A stretch of DNA of 64,000 nt from Myxococcota bacterium (GTDB lineage Bacteria > Myxococcota_C > UBA6777), in NCBI GenBank assembly GCA_023150835.1, contig JAKLKB010000017.1, positions 62,001-126,000 of the forward strand. The letters are read 5' to 3'. Below the pieces are notes generated by a model. That model saw only the letters and a program-made list of their open reading frames with translations. It did not search any database and was not told the origin of the DNA. The position numbers and the translations under genes were made by a program. Below, piece after piece: positions 52,164 to 61,367 of the stretch (positions within the stretch are counted from its first letter, which is position 1; each line of letters begins with the position of its first letter).

Positions 52164-53996
52164 TCAAGGCTTGGTCAGGGCGCGTTGCAAGAGGTCGCAG
52201 CGGTCGGTGCGTACGCCTTGGAGCATGGCAAGCGGTTCGTCGAGTTGTAGGGCGTTGTCTTTTTGTGGATCGTAGGCATTCCACGCAAAGGCTGGTAGTG
52301 TCGGCCCGTTGGGGTCTTTGTGTAGGGCGAGGCGGCTCCAATAGCGCATCATGTCGTTGGATATCTTGAGGTCGGTGGGGTCGGGCGTGAACAGCGGGAT
52401 ATCGATCAGGCTTTGGAAGACATACAACAATTCGATGCCGTGGGCTGCCTTGCCTTCGCGGTTGGGGAGTTTGGGTCGGCGGGAGAAGAAATACCGCCAG
52501 ACCGAGGCTTGTTGGTTTTGTGCGAGGTTTTTGGTGAGGACGCGGGTGGGGCAAGTGAAGGCCAGATCCGTCAGCAGATCGACCAACGCATCGCGTGGTG
52601 TCGGATACTTGCCTGCATCGTACATCTTGAGGATGGCGTCGATATCGGTAGGACTGGCCGTTTTGAGCAGGTTTTTGACGTACGTTTCGTAGGCGGCTTG
52701 GGTGGGAACTTGGATGGTGGGAGACAGCAAAGACTCGTATTCATCGGCGTTCGAGCCGATCACAACGGGGACTGCGTTATGTTCTTTGGCGAGGATGGTT
52801 TGTGTGGGGTGTTTGAGAAAGGCGTATCCGTCGATGATCGGGCCATAATCGCGGTCGGTTCCTCCAAATTCAAGGCGCGTGATGGCGATATCTGCGGGGA
52901 AGATCTGGGCGATCTCGCTGGCATCTTTGCCTCGCAAACAAGCGAGGCGATCCGCTGCGTCTTTGCAATTGCTTTGATCGAGTCGTTTCGTTCCGTTGGC
53001 TTCGGCGATCTTGGATTCGACGGCTCCACACCCACCGCTTTGCATCAAAGCCGCGTGAAACAGGCCCTTTGAGAGAGGCGACGCAAGATGGGCGCAGACG
53101 TTCACGGCCCCTGCGGACTCACCAAAGATCATCACTTGATCGGGATCCCCACCAAAGGCGAGGATCTGTTGTTGAACCCATCGCAGCGCAAAGACTTGAT
53201 CCAAAAAGCCGTAGTTTCCGGACGTTTTGTGAGGGGATTCTTTGGCGAGTTCGGGTAAGGCCAGATAACCGAGTGCTGCGAGGCGGTAGTTGATCGTGAC
53301 GACGACAACATTGTGCTGTTTGGCGAGATGTTTTCCGTTGTAGATCAAAACGCTGCCGAGGTTGGTTTCGCTGCTTGCGCCTTGGACGTTTCCGCCACCG
53401 TGTATGAAAAACATCACAGGTCGGGGCTGTTGGGGCGTGGCTTGGGCGGGCCGCCAGATGTTCAGGGTCAAGCAGTCTTCCGCGCCGCTGCTGCGGTTGG
53501 TTCGGATATCCACTTGGGCGCAAGCACTTCCAAAAGAAGCCGAGGGGCGGATCTCTTTCCAACATGCGGGAGGTTGGGGAGCCTTCCAACGCAATGCACC
53601 GAGCGGCGGGGCCGCATAAGGGATGCCTTTGTAGCTCCACACGCCGTCCTCTTGTGAACCGCGCACCGTCCCGTAAGTCATCGCGATATCGCCGTCTTGT
53701 TCGGGCTTGGTCGTTTGGCAAGTGATCGTGTCAGGTGTGGTTTCTGCTGTCGCCTCAGGAGATATCTCAGGCGTGGTTTCTGCTGTTGCTTCGGGGGATA
53801 TCTCAGCGGTGGTTTCTGCCGTTGTTTCGGTGGCATCGGGGGATGCTTCTTGTGTTTTCTCGATGTCCGAATCAGACACGATCTCTTCGCTGCCATCGGG
53901 CTGTGGCGTACTTTGTGGGCATCCGATCTGTGTCGATACAAGCCACGCCAAGCAGAGCGCCAAGGCCAGCGAGGGCCTCCAATCCATACGAAACAT
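52164..53996 (-). CDS. type B carboxylesterase, exported lipoprotein
   Basis: Serine esterase of the alpha/beta-hydrolase carboxylesterase/lipase family (610 residues). The lipobox region STQIGC is followed by an 80-residue linker with repeated ISPEATAETTP units. The enzyme starts near TYGTVRGSQEDGVWSYKGIP, has the oxyanion segment FFIHGGG, the nucleophile GESAGAVN (S294), SNADEYESLL near the acidic residue, and AAHGIELLYVF with the His. Disulfide Cys (EDCLTLNIW) match the family. It is convergent with the pilT-like gene (5 bp between stops). The substrate is unknown. AAAGGA precedes the ATG at 53996. Confidence 0.92.
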   Translation of the reverse strand: MFRMDWRPSLALALCLAWLVSTQIGCPQSTPQPDGSEEIVSDSDIEKTQEASPDATETTAETTAEISPEATAETTPEISPEATAETTPDTITCQTTKPEQDGDIAMTYGTVRGSQEDGVWSYKGIPYAAPPLGALRWKAPQPPACWKEIRPSASFGSACAQVDIRTNRSSGAEDCLTLNIWRPAQATPQQPRPVMFFIHGGGNVQGASSETNLGSVLIYNGKHLAKQHNVVVVTINYRLAALGYLALPELAKESPHKTSGNYGFLDQVFALRWVQQQILAFGGDPDQVMIFGESAGAVNVCAHLASPLSKGLFHAALMQSGGCGAVESKIAEANGTKRLDQSNCKDAADRLACLRGKDASEIAQIFPADIAITRLEFGGTDRDYGPIIDGYAFLKHPTQTILAKEHNAVPVVIGSNADEYESLLSPTIQVPTQAAYETYVKNLLKTASPTDIDAILKMYDAGKYPTPRDALVDLLTDLAFTCPTRVLTKNLAQNQQASVWRYFFSRRPKLPNREGKAAHGIELLYVFQSLIDIPLFTPDPTDLKISNDMMRYWSRLALHKDPNGPTLPAFAWNAYDPQKDNALQLDEPLAMLQGVRTDRCDLLQRALTKP

Positions 53997-54074
53997 CGTT
54001 GTAATTCCTTTCTTCTCAGAAGTGATACGATATCCGAGTGATCTGTGATCGAAGGAGAGCGCGAAGACGCCCTG

Positions 54075-54140
54075 TGCTTGGGCAGCCACACCTGTCTGCC
54101 CCTACATTTTTACGATCACGCAACGGGCGGATTTCGTATG
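54075..54140 (-). repeat. R2 remnant
   Basis: Hairpin GGGCAG-CCACACCTGT-CTGCCC then CCTAC, followed by TTTACGATCACG and GGGCGGATTTCGTA. It matches the R2 copies at 10.9 and 55.9 kb, the closest being the one at 10.9 kb. Confidence 0.7.
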
Positions 54141-54254
54141 ATGCGGACTGTTGGAGGGTATCTGTGAGGATTTGACCCGCGTCCCATCCGTCGATCCGCC
54201 AAAATCAGCGGGTTATCGATCATCGGCAAGGCTTCTTGTTCGGTTGAGCGGTTT

Positions 54255-54657
54255 GGTTGATCTTCGGCAAGGAAGCCGTGATCGCGAACGTCCAAGCGAC
54301 AGAGTCGTTGTGTTGAAAACCTGTGCTGTCTTCGCCAAATACGGGGTCCATAGAGCCGCACTCCCTTGTGGGGTGTGGGGTGAAACCCCATAGGCGTTAG
54401 GTTAAGCGCTTGTTGGCCCCCCACCCCAGCCCTCCCCCGTGAACAGGGGAGGGAGCGAAAGTCGGAAGCAGCGGGGATGTTGTTTTTTCGTGACGCACGC
54501 TGTATGCACGAGACGCAGACGCTACGTTCACGGGGGGATTGAGGGGGGGCCAACACCCAAAACGGCGATCATCCTCGACCCTCCGGTGTTTCCACCTTAA
54601 CCTAGCGCGTGTGGGGTGAAACCCCACAAAATAAATTGGAACGGTGTAAGTCCTAGG
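54255..54657 (+). repeat. dispersed element R1, copy e, split by element R3
   Basis: Left part 54255-54391 has GAAGCCGTG, CCAAGCGACAGAGTCGTTGT and AATACGGGGTCCATAGAGCC up to GGGGTGAAACCCCA. Right part 54609-54657 resumes with GTGTGGGGTGAAACCCCACA and ends AACGGTGTAAGTCCTAGG. The 18-bp word GTGTGGGGTGAAACCCCA is present on both sides of the inserted DNA. Confidence 0.75.
54392..54608. repeat. element R3 nested inside R1
   Basis: 217 bp with inverted ends GCGTTAGGTTAAG and CTTAACCTAGCGC, and inner inverted words TTGTTGGCCCCCC and GGGGGGGCCAACA. The middle has CCCTCCCCCGTGAACAGGGG. No ORF of note. Its position between two copies of an 18-bp word suggests insertion with target duplication, or recombination between two R1 copies. 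Confidence 0.65.
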
Positions 54658-54671
54658 AAAAGGAGAACGAG

Positions 54672-55658
54672 TTGAAGCCGATACGTTTTGTGGGTCGTTT
54701 TGTGGAGATGCCGTTGTATGGGATATTTCGGAGGTTGCAGGCGGAGATGGAGGTGTGGCGGGTGGGAGATCCGCCGATAGCCTTTGATGTGGTGGATCCC
54801 GATGCTTCGGTGGTTCACTACACAGGCGAAGTATTGGAGAATGGGGCGATCTATCGGTCGTATCGTTGTTGGTTGGAGCTTTGCGAGCAGTTGGATGCGC
54901 GATTTTTGACGCCGCAAGTGTTGGGGGATGGTTTTGTGCGCTTGCGGATCTTGCCGCTGGGTTTCGGAGATTCGTGGCATGAACGCGCCCGTCCATCGGG
55001 GGATCGCGAAAAGTATGGCGCGCATACAGAGTTTTCGCGGATCGATAAGCTTGAGGAGCCTTCTTTTCTTGTGGATTATGTCGATGCGTTGGAGCGGCTG
55101 GAGCTTCCTGAGGCTGCGGAGATCTTGGATCTGGGCATCAACAAGGGAGACGAGTTTGCGATCTTTTCGCAGCTTTATCCGCCTTCTGTGTATGAGACGA
55201 TGCGTTTTGTCGGGGTGGATCATGCGTCTTCGGCGCTTGCTGTGGCGCGGACTCGGTTTCCTTCGGAGCGATTCCGTTGGATTGACGCGGATCTCAACGA
55301 TCTAGCGTCGCTTGGGTTGGGGCGCTACGATCTGATCGTCAGCATCGCGACCTTGCACAGTCCTGCGCTGCGCTCGCGTGAGATCTTCCACGATCTTGTG
55401 CGCCTTCATCTCAAACCAACAGGCCACATTATCCTCGGATTCCCGAACTGCCGCTATCTCGATCACGAGATCCGTTGTGGCGCAAAAATGAAAAACTACA
55501 CACGCCCCGAACTCTCCGTCTTGTTTCACGAAGTCGCCTACCACAAGCGCTACCTCCAACAGCATCGTTTTCGTGTGACGGTGACAGGAAAACATACGCT
55601 GCTGCTGACGGGAAAGCGCCTACCTGCGGCTTCTTTGGAGCAGGATGTCGCAGAGTAG
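54672..55658 (+). CDS. SAM-dependent methyltransferase
   Basis: Class I methyltransferase fold (328 residues): motif I AEILDLGINKGDEFAIF, acidic motif II MRFVGVDHASSALAVARTRF, motif IV YDLIVSIATLHSP and GHIILGFPNCRY. A 130-residue N-terminal region of unknown fold precedes the core. The start is TTG 54672 with AAAAGGAGAACGAG. No neighbour suggests the substrate. The motif I Gly pattern (DLGINKG) is slightly unusual. Confidence 0.75.
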   Translation: MKPIRFVGRFVEMPLYGIFRRLQAEMEVWRVGDPPIAFDVVDPDASVVHYTGEVLENGAIYRSYRCWLELCEQLDARFLTPQVLGDGFVRLRILPLGFGDSWHERARPSGDREKYGAHTEFSRIDKLEEPSFLVDYVDALERLELPEAAEILDLGINKGDEFAIFSQLYPPSVYETMRFVGVDHASSALAVARTRFPSERFRWIDADLNDLASLGLGRYDLIVSIATLHSPALRSREIFHDLVRLHLKPTGHIILGFPNCRYLDHEIRCGAKMKNYTRPELSVLFHEVAYHKRYLQQHRFRVTVTGKHTLLLTGKRLPAASLEQDVAE

Positions 55659-55712
55659 CGCGCAAGAGAGCACCCCAAAAAGCGAGCGCTTTTCGACTCA
55701 ACTCGGCTCCGT

Positions 55713-55954
55713 ATCGGATAGGACTTACACAGTTCGATACGAAAAAGGCCCATGTTCGGGCGTGGGTGGTTCGCGAACCGCCCCTACAACGTTCTGATAT
55801 CTCAGGGTTTCCCTTTTCAACTGCGTAATCCGAAATCCGCCCAGAGTATGATCGTAAAGAAGTAGGGGCAGCCCCCTGTGGCTGCCCAAGAATCGGGCAT
55901 CTACGCACTCTCCTACGATCACACATCTCACGGATATCGTATAAGTCCTATCGG
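55713..55954. repeat. element R2, most complete copy
   Basis: 242 bp with terminal inverted repeats CGGATAGGACTTACAC and GTATAAGTCCTATCGG. Inside are two perfect hairpins: GGTTCGCGAACC within GGGTGGTTCGCGAACCGCCC, and GGGCAGCC-CCCTGT-GGCTGCCC. The ends share GGACTTAC with R1 ends, so R1 and R2 may have been moved by the same or related transposases. No ORF. Confidence 0.75.
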
Positions 55955-56112
55955 AGTGATCTGAAGACAAAAAAACCCGTGTTCGCGATGTTTCAAGCGA
56001 CAGCGTGCTTGGTTTGAAAAACCTCCGATCTCTTCGCCAATACGGGGTCAAGGGGACGTCGGTCCCTTGCGGGGCGTGGGGTGGCACCCCACAAGAACAA
56101 ACCCGATCGCGC
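55955..56112 (+). repeat. dispersed element R1, copy f
   Basis: Directly abuts R2. Contains CCCGTGTTCGCGATG, TTCAAGCGACAG, CCAATACGGGGTCAAGGGG and GCGTGGGGTGGCACCCCAC, ending near GCGCAGGCTTC, eight bases before the stop of the minus-strand methyltransferase gene. Confidence 0.75.
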
Positions 56113-56119
56113 AGGCTTC

Positions 56120-57184
56120 TTATCTGTCTTCGCGGTGTGGTGTATTCGGAGAGAGGCGGCAGAGGGCGATCTTGAGGGGGGGTTGGCCGTCGAAGGAGGG
56201 GAAGTCGGTTTCGGGAGGGAGGATATCGATGCTTTCGAGCGGGACATCGGCTTTTTGGGCGCAGCGTTCGAGAGAGGCCTGCCAGTCGGAGAGGGCGACT
56301 TCGGCGACGTTGTTGGTGGCGATCAAGATCCCGCCTGCTTTGGTGGCGAGCAGAGCGGGCTTAAAGAGACTTTGGTAATCGCGAACTAGATCGACGGCCC
56401 CAAACGGACCACGCGCAAAGCGCGGTGGATCGAGAAAGACGACATCAAACGTTCGAGAAGAAAAACGCTGATAAGGCCGCCTGCCCGCTTTGCCTTTGAT
56501 CGGTAAGTTCGCCAGTTGGCGCATTACAGGGATCGCATCTTCTTGGATGAAGCGTAGGCGCAAAGAGGGGCTTTCCACAAGGCCGTTGATTTCGGCATTT
56601 TCGTGTCCGATGGCCAGATTGGAGGCTGCAAAGTCCACATTCCAAACTTCGCGGGCGCCGGCCTTGGCGGCACAGATGCCCATCGTGCAAGTGTACGCAA
56701 ACAGATTGAGGACAGATGCGCCTTTTGCGATCGTGCGCATATAACGGCGACCTGCGCGCATATCCAAGAAAAACAGCGGATCGATCCCGCGATGTCGTCC
56801 TTGTATCCGATATCGCAGTCCCATCTCTTGGCAGGTCATCGGCGCGAGAGCTTCGGGGGAGGGTTGGTGCCATGCGTCGAAGGTTTGTTGAGGGCCTTTG
56901 GAGCGATGGTTGTAGACGAAGTGTTTGATATCGCACAGGCGCGTGATCCAGATATCGGCCAAGGCATCGCGTTGTGGGGAGTCGAGGGGTGAACCAAAGG
57001 TTTGGAGCAAGAGCAAGGGTCCGTATCGATCGACGGTTAGGCCGGGGATGCCTTCGGTTGCGCCGTGGAACAGTCTGTAAGCGTCGGTCGATTCGGCGTG
57101 AAGCTGATCGATCAGAGCTTGTCTGTGCGACCACGCTTGTTCCATGTGGTCTTTGGCCATCAAGATATCCAAGAGAGGCTCCAT
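56120..57184 (-). CDS. RlmI/RlmK-like class I SAM-dependent methyltransferase
   Basis: Related to the 23S rRNA m5C methyltransferase RlmI (about 354 residues). The N-terminal EEHEE-type region contains DAYRLFHGATEGIPGLTVDR, a strong signature. The Rossmann core has VLNLFAYTCTMGICAAKAGA (motif I), EVWNVDFAASNLAIGHEN, and VVFLDPPRFARGPFG (the DPPR motif, equivalent to DPPxF). I list the ATG at 57184 although no binding site precedes it; a TTG at 57235 is the only earlier start in frame. The usual N-terminal PUA domain is missing, so this is a short form. Confidence 0.85.
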   Translation of the reverse strand: MEPLLDILMAKDHMEQAWSHRQALIDQLHAESTDAYRLFHGATEGIPGLTVDRYGPLLLLQTFGSPLDSPQRDALADIWITRLCDIKHFVYNHRSKGPQQTFDAWHQPSPEALAPMTCQEMGLRYRIQGRHRGIDPLFFLDMRAGRRYMRTIAKGASVLNLFAYTCTMGICAAKAGAREVWNVDFAASNLAIGHENAEINGLVESPSLRLRFIQEDAIPVMRQLANLPIKGKAGRRPYQRFSSRTFDVVFLDPPRFARGPFGAVDLVRDYQSLFKPALLATKAGGILIATNNVAEVALSDWQASLERCAQKADVPLESIDILPPETDFPSFDGQPPLKIALCRLSPNTPHREDR

Positions 57185-57220
57185 TGCGTTGTGGTTTGGG
57201 TGCGGTTGTGGAGCGGCGAA

Positions 57221-57322
57221 GGGCGGAAGGAGCAAAGGATATCGTCGAGTCCTTCGCCCTCTTCACCCACATGACGACAAAGAAGGTGGCGGAGGGCGGA
57301 AGGATCAGAGGATACCGTCGAG
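57221..57322. repeat. duplicated 3' end of the VIT/vWA gene
   Basis: A 29-bp word with four mismatches (GGGCGGAAGGA then CGTCGAG) occurs at 57221 and 57294, a period of 73 bp. The second copy contains the TGA stop of the gene (57305-57307); the first lies downstream of it. The first copy also folds with CCTTCGCCCTC at 57251-57261. Confidence 0.8.
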
Positions 57323-58918
57323 GTCGGCGGGTTGGGGTTGTTGATCGAGCCAGCGTTGGGCTTTGGCTTCAGCGCGGCTCCATAGGCTTTTGTGGGCGTG
57401 GGCTTCTTTGCGCAACAGCGCAAGAGCCGCGAGTGTGTAGATCTGCATCGGATGGGCTTGTTGTTGGGCGCGGGTATGGACGGCTTGCCAACGAGCGCCA
57501 AGCCATGCTCGCAGCGTAGGACTTTCAGGAAAGCTGCCATCGGCGCGTTGCGTCAACAAAAGTTCCATGATGCGTTCTTCGATGCCTACGGGGGCGGGCG
57601 GTTCGGCTTCTTCGCGAGCGTGCTCGGTGCTTGGTGTGGCGAGGTCGTCTGCGTCCTCGTCGCCCGAACCTCCTTTGTTGGAGCTTGCGGCAGGTGCGAA
57701 AGAAGCTTTTGCGTCGCGAGGCGGAGCAATGCTCTTCTTTGCTTTTTTGGGAGCCGAACGAGCGGGTTGTAGCACAGATCGTTCTTTGGCCATCTCACCA
57801 TCGGGCAGATCATAAAACAACCCGCTGTGAGAAGTGACGGGTTCTTGATCGGCGAGCATTCCACCGAATCCCCCGCGCCCGCTTTGCAAACCGCCGAGGG
57901 CGCCATGTGCCGCAGGCCCTGCGGGTGCAGCGCCGCCACCACCCGGGGCTGGTGCAGGGGGGGGCGCTCCAAAGGAGGCCATCTGCGGAGACATCGAAAG
58001 ACTCGCCGACATCGAAAACATCATCGCATTGAGCGGAGCAGCGGCAGCAACGGCTTGGGGAGCAAGCAATGGATGGCCGCCCCATCCTGTGGTGAGAGCG
58101 ATGGGGATGCGACGCAACGCAACGGGTTCATCGGAGCGTTCGTCGGTGGGGCGTTCTTCGACAGCGATATAACTGGCGACGCTCGACATCAGGCCAAAGT
58201 CTTTGCTGAGTTGTAAGAGCTTCTCGCGTTTTTTGGTTTCTGTGTCTGTTCGACGTTGTTGGCTGCCGCTGTCATCGCTTTCTTCGAGATCGCGGATGGC
58301 GTGGCGTGCCCACAAGATCGGGATCGGGCTGTTGCGTTCGGCTTTTTCAAAATCGAGTGGAAGGCTCCATTGTTGTTGATCGGCTTGGAGCGTGACCGCG
58401 CTGTCGTGGCCGTCTTGGATACGCGCAAACAGAGTCATCCCTTCGCCAGCAAACAGCGGTGGAAGTTGTTTGGGGGCGATGTCGGCTTTGGTCTTGCCCC
58501 AACGCAGATCGATCTTGTCGAATATCGGGGTGTTGAGGCGGCCAAATGTGCGCAGCACTTTGGGTTCGATGCGCTCGCCTGATGCGATGAACTCCGCGGA
58601 ACCTCCCGATGCACGGGCGATCCCACGCACAAGCTTTTGGCTGACGCCTTCGCCGATACCAAAAGCAAACACTCGTGCGGGCCGTCCTTTGCGACACAAA
58701 CGGATCGTTTCGTCTTCGTTGGAGACCTGTCCATCGGTGAGGACGATGATCTGGCGTGGGCGGGTGGAGTGTGATGGCAGATTGTAGATGCTCTGGAGTG
58801 GTTCGAGGATCTCGGTCCCACCGAGATCTGCGTCAATGCGTGCGATGTACGCGCTGGCTTCGTCAAGATGGGCTTGGTTGAAGGGGACAGGTTCAGGCCA
58901 AAGCCGCTCGAAGCTCGA
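57305..58918 (-). pseudogene. C-terminal part of VIT/vWA protein, out of frame
   Basis: Starting at about 58918 this frame reads SSFERLWPEPVPFNQAHLDE, the second half of a vWA domain, then IIVLTDGQVSNEDE (third MIDAS region) and ARVFAFGIGEGVSQKLVRG. Next come a beta-rich segment, a Gly/Ala/Pro-rich disordered stretch and a C-terminal helical domain (RIMELLLTQRADGSFPES). The first in-frame ATG-type start (near 58699) is inside the vWA fold, so this is the continuation of the upstream gene, not a separate one. About 16 residues of the fold are missing at the joint. Confidence 0.85.
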
Positions 58919-59825
58919 AAAGAGCGAGGGCGCGGCGGGCTTCTTCGATACTCGATCCGCTCATCGAACCCGAACAATCGAGAACAAAAAAGACTTCGCT
59001 TGGGAGGATCGGTGCGCCTTCGGGATCGGGGCGAAAGTGCAACATCGCAAAGCGCTGTCCGTCGGCAGTGCAAGCGACTTGTGCAAAAGGCTGGTGTGGC
59101 TTGCGAGGCTCGATCAGCAACACAAAGTCCCGATCCATCGCGATCTCACGTTGGCTGAGTGACACGACCGCGTGATCGTCTTCGAGGGTGATGCGTACAG
59201 GGTGGGAGGGCGATTCGACGTGGCGTAGTCCTCCATTCAAGCGCAGCATCAGTTCGAGGCTGAGTCCGTAAGGTACGCGCAGTTGGCGCGGAGTATCGAG
59301 GGCTGCGATGGTTTCGGGAGATTCGGCGGCTTGATGCGCGGGGATGTAGCGCGGGGAAACGGTGGTCGGGAGCATCAAGCGGATCGCAGAGCCTTCGTAG
59401 GCGAGTTCTGCAACATAAGAGATCTCGATCTCGACGGTCTCTTCGGGGGGGATGCGTCCGACCGAGATCGTAAAGATATCGGCGCGCACTTGCTCCATCA
59501 AAAAGGCGCTGTTTCCTTCGCGGATGGCCTCGTCATAACGTTCGAAGGCTCGTTCTTTTTCGTCGATCTCTCCTCGAAGCACGCGATCTTTGAGGCGTGC
59601 TACAAAGCCGCACACAGCGGCTTGTTCTTCGAGAGGAAACAAATAGACAGCTTCGATCTCGATCGTCTCGGTGTTTCGGTAGCGTTGTTTGACGGTGATC
59701 TGGCTCGATAGGCCGCTGATCTGGCCTTCGATACGGACTCCTTCGAGCGCAACAGGTTTTCCATCACAAAAAAGGCCGCTGTTGCGGTCTTTCAGGGCGA
59801 TCTCTTCGATGGCTTGGTTCGGCAT
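58893..59825 (-). CDS. VIT domain and vWA N-terminal half (gene broken by frameshift)
   Basis: Inter-alpha-trypsin-inhibitor-like protein of 310 residues in this frame. The VIT domain (about 1-150) has ISGLSSQITVKQRYRNTETI, AVYLFPLEEQAAVCGF and the signature EQVRADIFTISVGRIPPEE. The vWA domain starts at VFFVLDCSGSMSGSSIEEAR with the metal-binding DxSxS. The frame then runs off into RALALFELRAALA and stops. Family members have about 16 further residues (LPxGxxFNIxRFG type) where the frame breaks. Bacterial VIT/vWA proteins are cell-surface or periplasmic adhesive proteins of uncertain role. No signal peptide is seen. Confidence 0.85.
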   Translation of the reverse strand: MPNQAIEEIALKDRNSGLFCDGKPVALEGVRIEGQISGLSSQITVKQRYRNTETIEIEAVYLFPLEEQAAVCGFVARLKDRVLRGEIDEKERAFERYDEAIREGNSAFLMEQVRADIFTISVGRIPPEETVEIEISYVAELAYEGSAIRLMLPTTVSPRYIPAHQAAESPETIAALDTPRQLRVPYGLSLELMLRLNGGLRHVESPSHPVRITLEDDHAVVSLSQREIAMDRDFVLLIEPRKPHQPFAQVACTADGQRFAMLHFRPDPEGAPILPSEVFFVLDCSGSMSGSSIEEARRALALFELRAALA

Positions 59826-59982
59826 GGTGGCCTCGTGATTTGGGGTGATGAGAGAGGGCGTTCAAGCATAGTAGTCTCCGAAAGCAGCCTGTCAAGGGGG
59901 CTTTCGGAGGCACGAGGCCAAACGGCGTTCGTCAAACAAGGGGTGGATGGGTCGGAGATCTGGGGAGCGAAAAGCAGGGAGG

Positions 59983-61134
59983 TTAGGGGAAGGCGGGGCA
60001 ATGTTTGGTTTGAGGATCGGGGGCTGTGCAGAAGCGACCGCAGATGCCGGGTGGAGGAGGCGCTCCACCGGAACAGCAAAGCTGTCCTTGGGGGCATCCA
60101 GAGACATTACAGCAGCAGCTACCGAGCGTTCCGTCTTGGTTGCGGCAGGGGTCGCCTGTTTTGCAGAGGACATCGGTGCAGGAGAGGCAAAGGCTCATGC
60201 GACGGAGAGAGGCGCATTTGTTGTTGGAGTCGCAGACTTGGCTGTATTTGACGCAATCGCAGTCATGTTTGCAATCGGCGGGGCAAGTCGAGAGGCTTTG
60301 GTCATGTTGGAAGCAAGGTTCGCCGCTGACGCAGGTGGCATCGCCACAAGACTTGCATTGGGAGAGGCGACGTAGAGCGCGGCATCCGTTGGTTCCGTCG
60401 CACAATAGGCCAAATTTGAGGCAATCGCAGTCGTGTTTACAGGCCGTTCCGACACCTGTTCCCGGGCATTTGGCGAGGGTGCCTTTGGCGGTATAACACG
60501 AAGCTCCTGCGGGGCAAGGCGTATTTTCGCAAGAAGGGCAGAGGTTGGCGCGTTTGAGTGGCGCACAGGCTTTTTCGTGGCAGACCAGCCCCAAGGCGAA
60601 GCAATCGCAATCGTCCTGACAAGCGACTGCAGGGCAAGTCCCGATGTTTCCGGTCTTGTCGACACAAGGTTGTCCAACCAAGCAGCGTTGGGGATCTTCG
60701 CAAGGGGGGCATTGGTTGACGCGATCGACATCGGCGCATTGGTTGTTGACGCAGGCTTGGCCGGCCTTGTAGCAATCGCAGTCGTTTTTGCAAGACAGGG
60801 GGCCTTGTTCTTTCGGTGTATCGGGGGTTTCGTCAGGGAGGGGCTTGTCAGGAGCGTTTTCGACGATGCTTCCGTCTGTGGTGGTCTCGGTGGTGGTTTC
60901 GGTGGTGGCTTCGGTCGATGATTCGGTGGAGGTCTCGGTGGTGGCTTCGGTCGATGATTCGGTGGAGGTCTCGACCGTACCGTTTTCTTTGTTGCTTTGG
61001 GTTTCGGAGATTTTTTCTTGGTTTGGATCGACGCCGGGTGGCGTGCAATCAAGAACAGCGAAGGCGGCGACAGCCAACCATGCAAGGAAAAAGAAGGTTC
61101 GTTTCGGGGCGGTGTGAAAAAGGCTTGAGGCCAT
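59983..61134 (-). CDS. cysteine-rich lipoprotein with four repeated Cys modules
   Basis: 383 residues. The signal ends near AVLDC (lipobox), then a 60-residue tract of TSTESSTEATTE units encoded by 36-bp tandem repeats (about 60884-60985). Four modules follow, each with the pattern DCDCxxxGxxCxxxxC (KNDCDCYKAGQACVNNQC, QDDCDCFALGLVCHEKAC, KHDCDCLKFGLLC, KHDCDCVKYSQVC), plus CPxC sub-motifs. It ends in a Cys/Pro-rich GGAPPPPGICGRFC. Probably disulfide-bonded and surface-anchored. No known family is recognised. GGGAG precedes the ATG at 61134. Confidence 0.8.
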   Translation of the reverse strand: MASSLFHTAPKRTFFFLAWLAVAAFAVLDCTPPGVDPNQEKISETQSNKENGTVETSTESSTEATTETSTESSTEATTETTTETTTDGSIVENAPDKPLPDETPDTPKEQGPLSCKNDCDCYKAGQACVNNQCADVDRVNQCPPCEDPQRCLVGQPCVDKTGNIGTCPAVACQDDCDCFALGLVCHEKACAPLKRANLCPSCENTPCPAGASCYTAKGTLAKCPGTGVGTACKHDCDCLKFGLLCDGTNGCRALRRLSQCKSCGDATCVSGEPCFQHDQSLSTCPADCKHDCDCVKYSQVCDSNNKCASLRRMSLCLSCTDVLCKTGDPCRNQDGTLGSCCCNVSGCPQGQLCCSGGAPPPPGICGRFCTAPDPQTKHCPAFP

Positions 61135-61250
61135 CGACAAAGTCTCCCATTATGCGCTGTTTCGTTCGGGCGCGGTGTTTGTTAGGGGGGATGCGTCCAA
61201 CGTGAGGGCTTGTGTTGTCGGCGATAGACCTATGCGGTTGGGTTTTGGTC

Positions 61251-61367
61251 TCTGGATCGTGTTGGGTGGTGGACTTAGCGGGAGGTGGGGAAGGTGCGAC
61301 CTTCCATCCTCGGAGTGTGCGACTCTGGATCGTGTTGGGTGGTGGACTTAGCGGGAGGTGGGGGAAG
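61251..61367. repeat. duplicated 3' end of the response-regulator gene
   Basis: TCTGGATCGTGTTGGGTGGT, continuing to a total of about 43 bp, is present at 61251 and 61324 (73-bp period) and is identical apart from one inserted G. The second copy contains the stop codon of the minus-strand gene; the first is just downstream of it. Between them is the hairpin GGAAGGT-GCG-ACCTTCC. Confidence 0.9.

Noticed and set aside
60884-60985. Possible CRISPR or satellite array
   Set aside because: 36-bp units are in-frame codons for the TSTESSTEATTE stalk of the Cys-rich lipoprotein.
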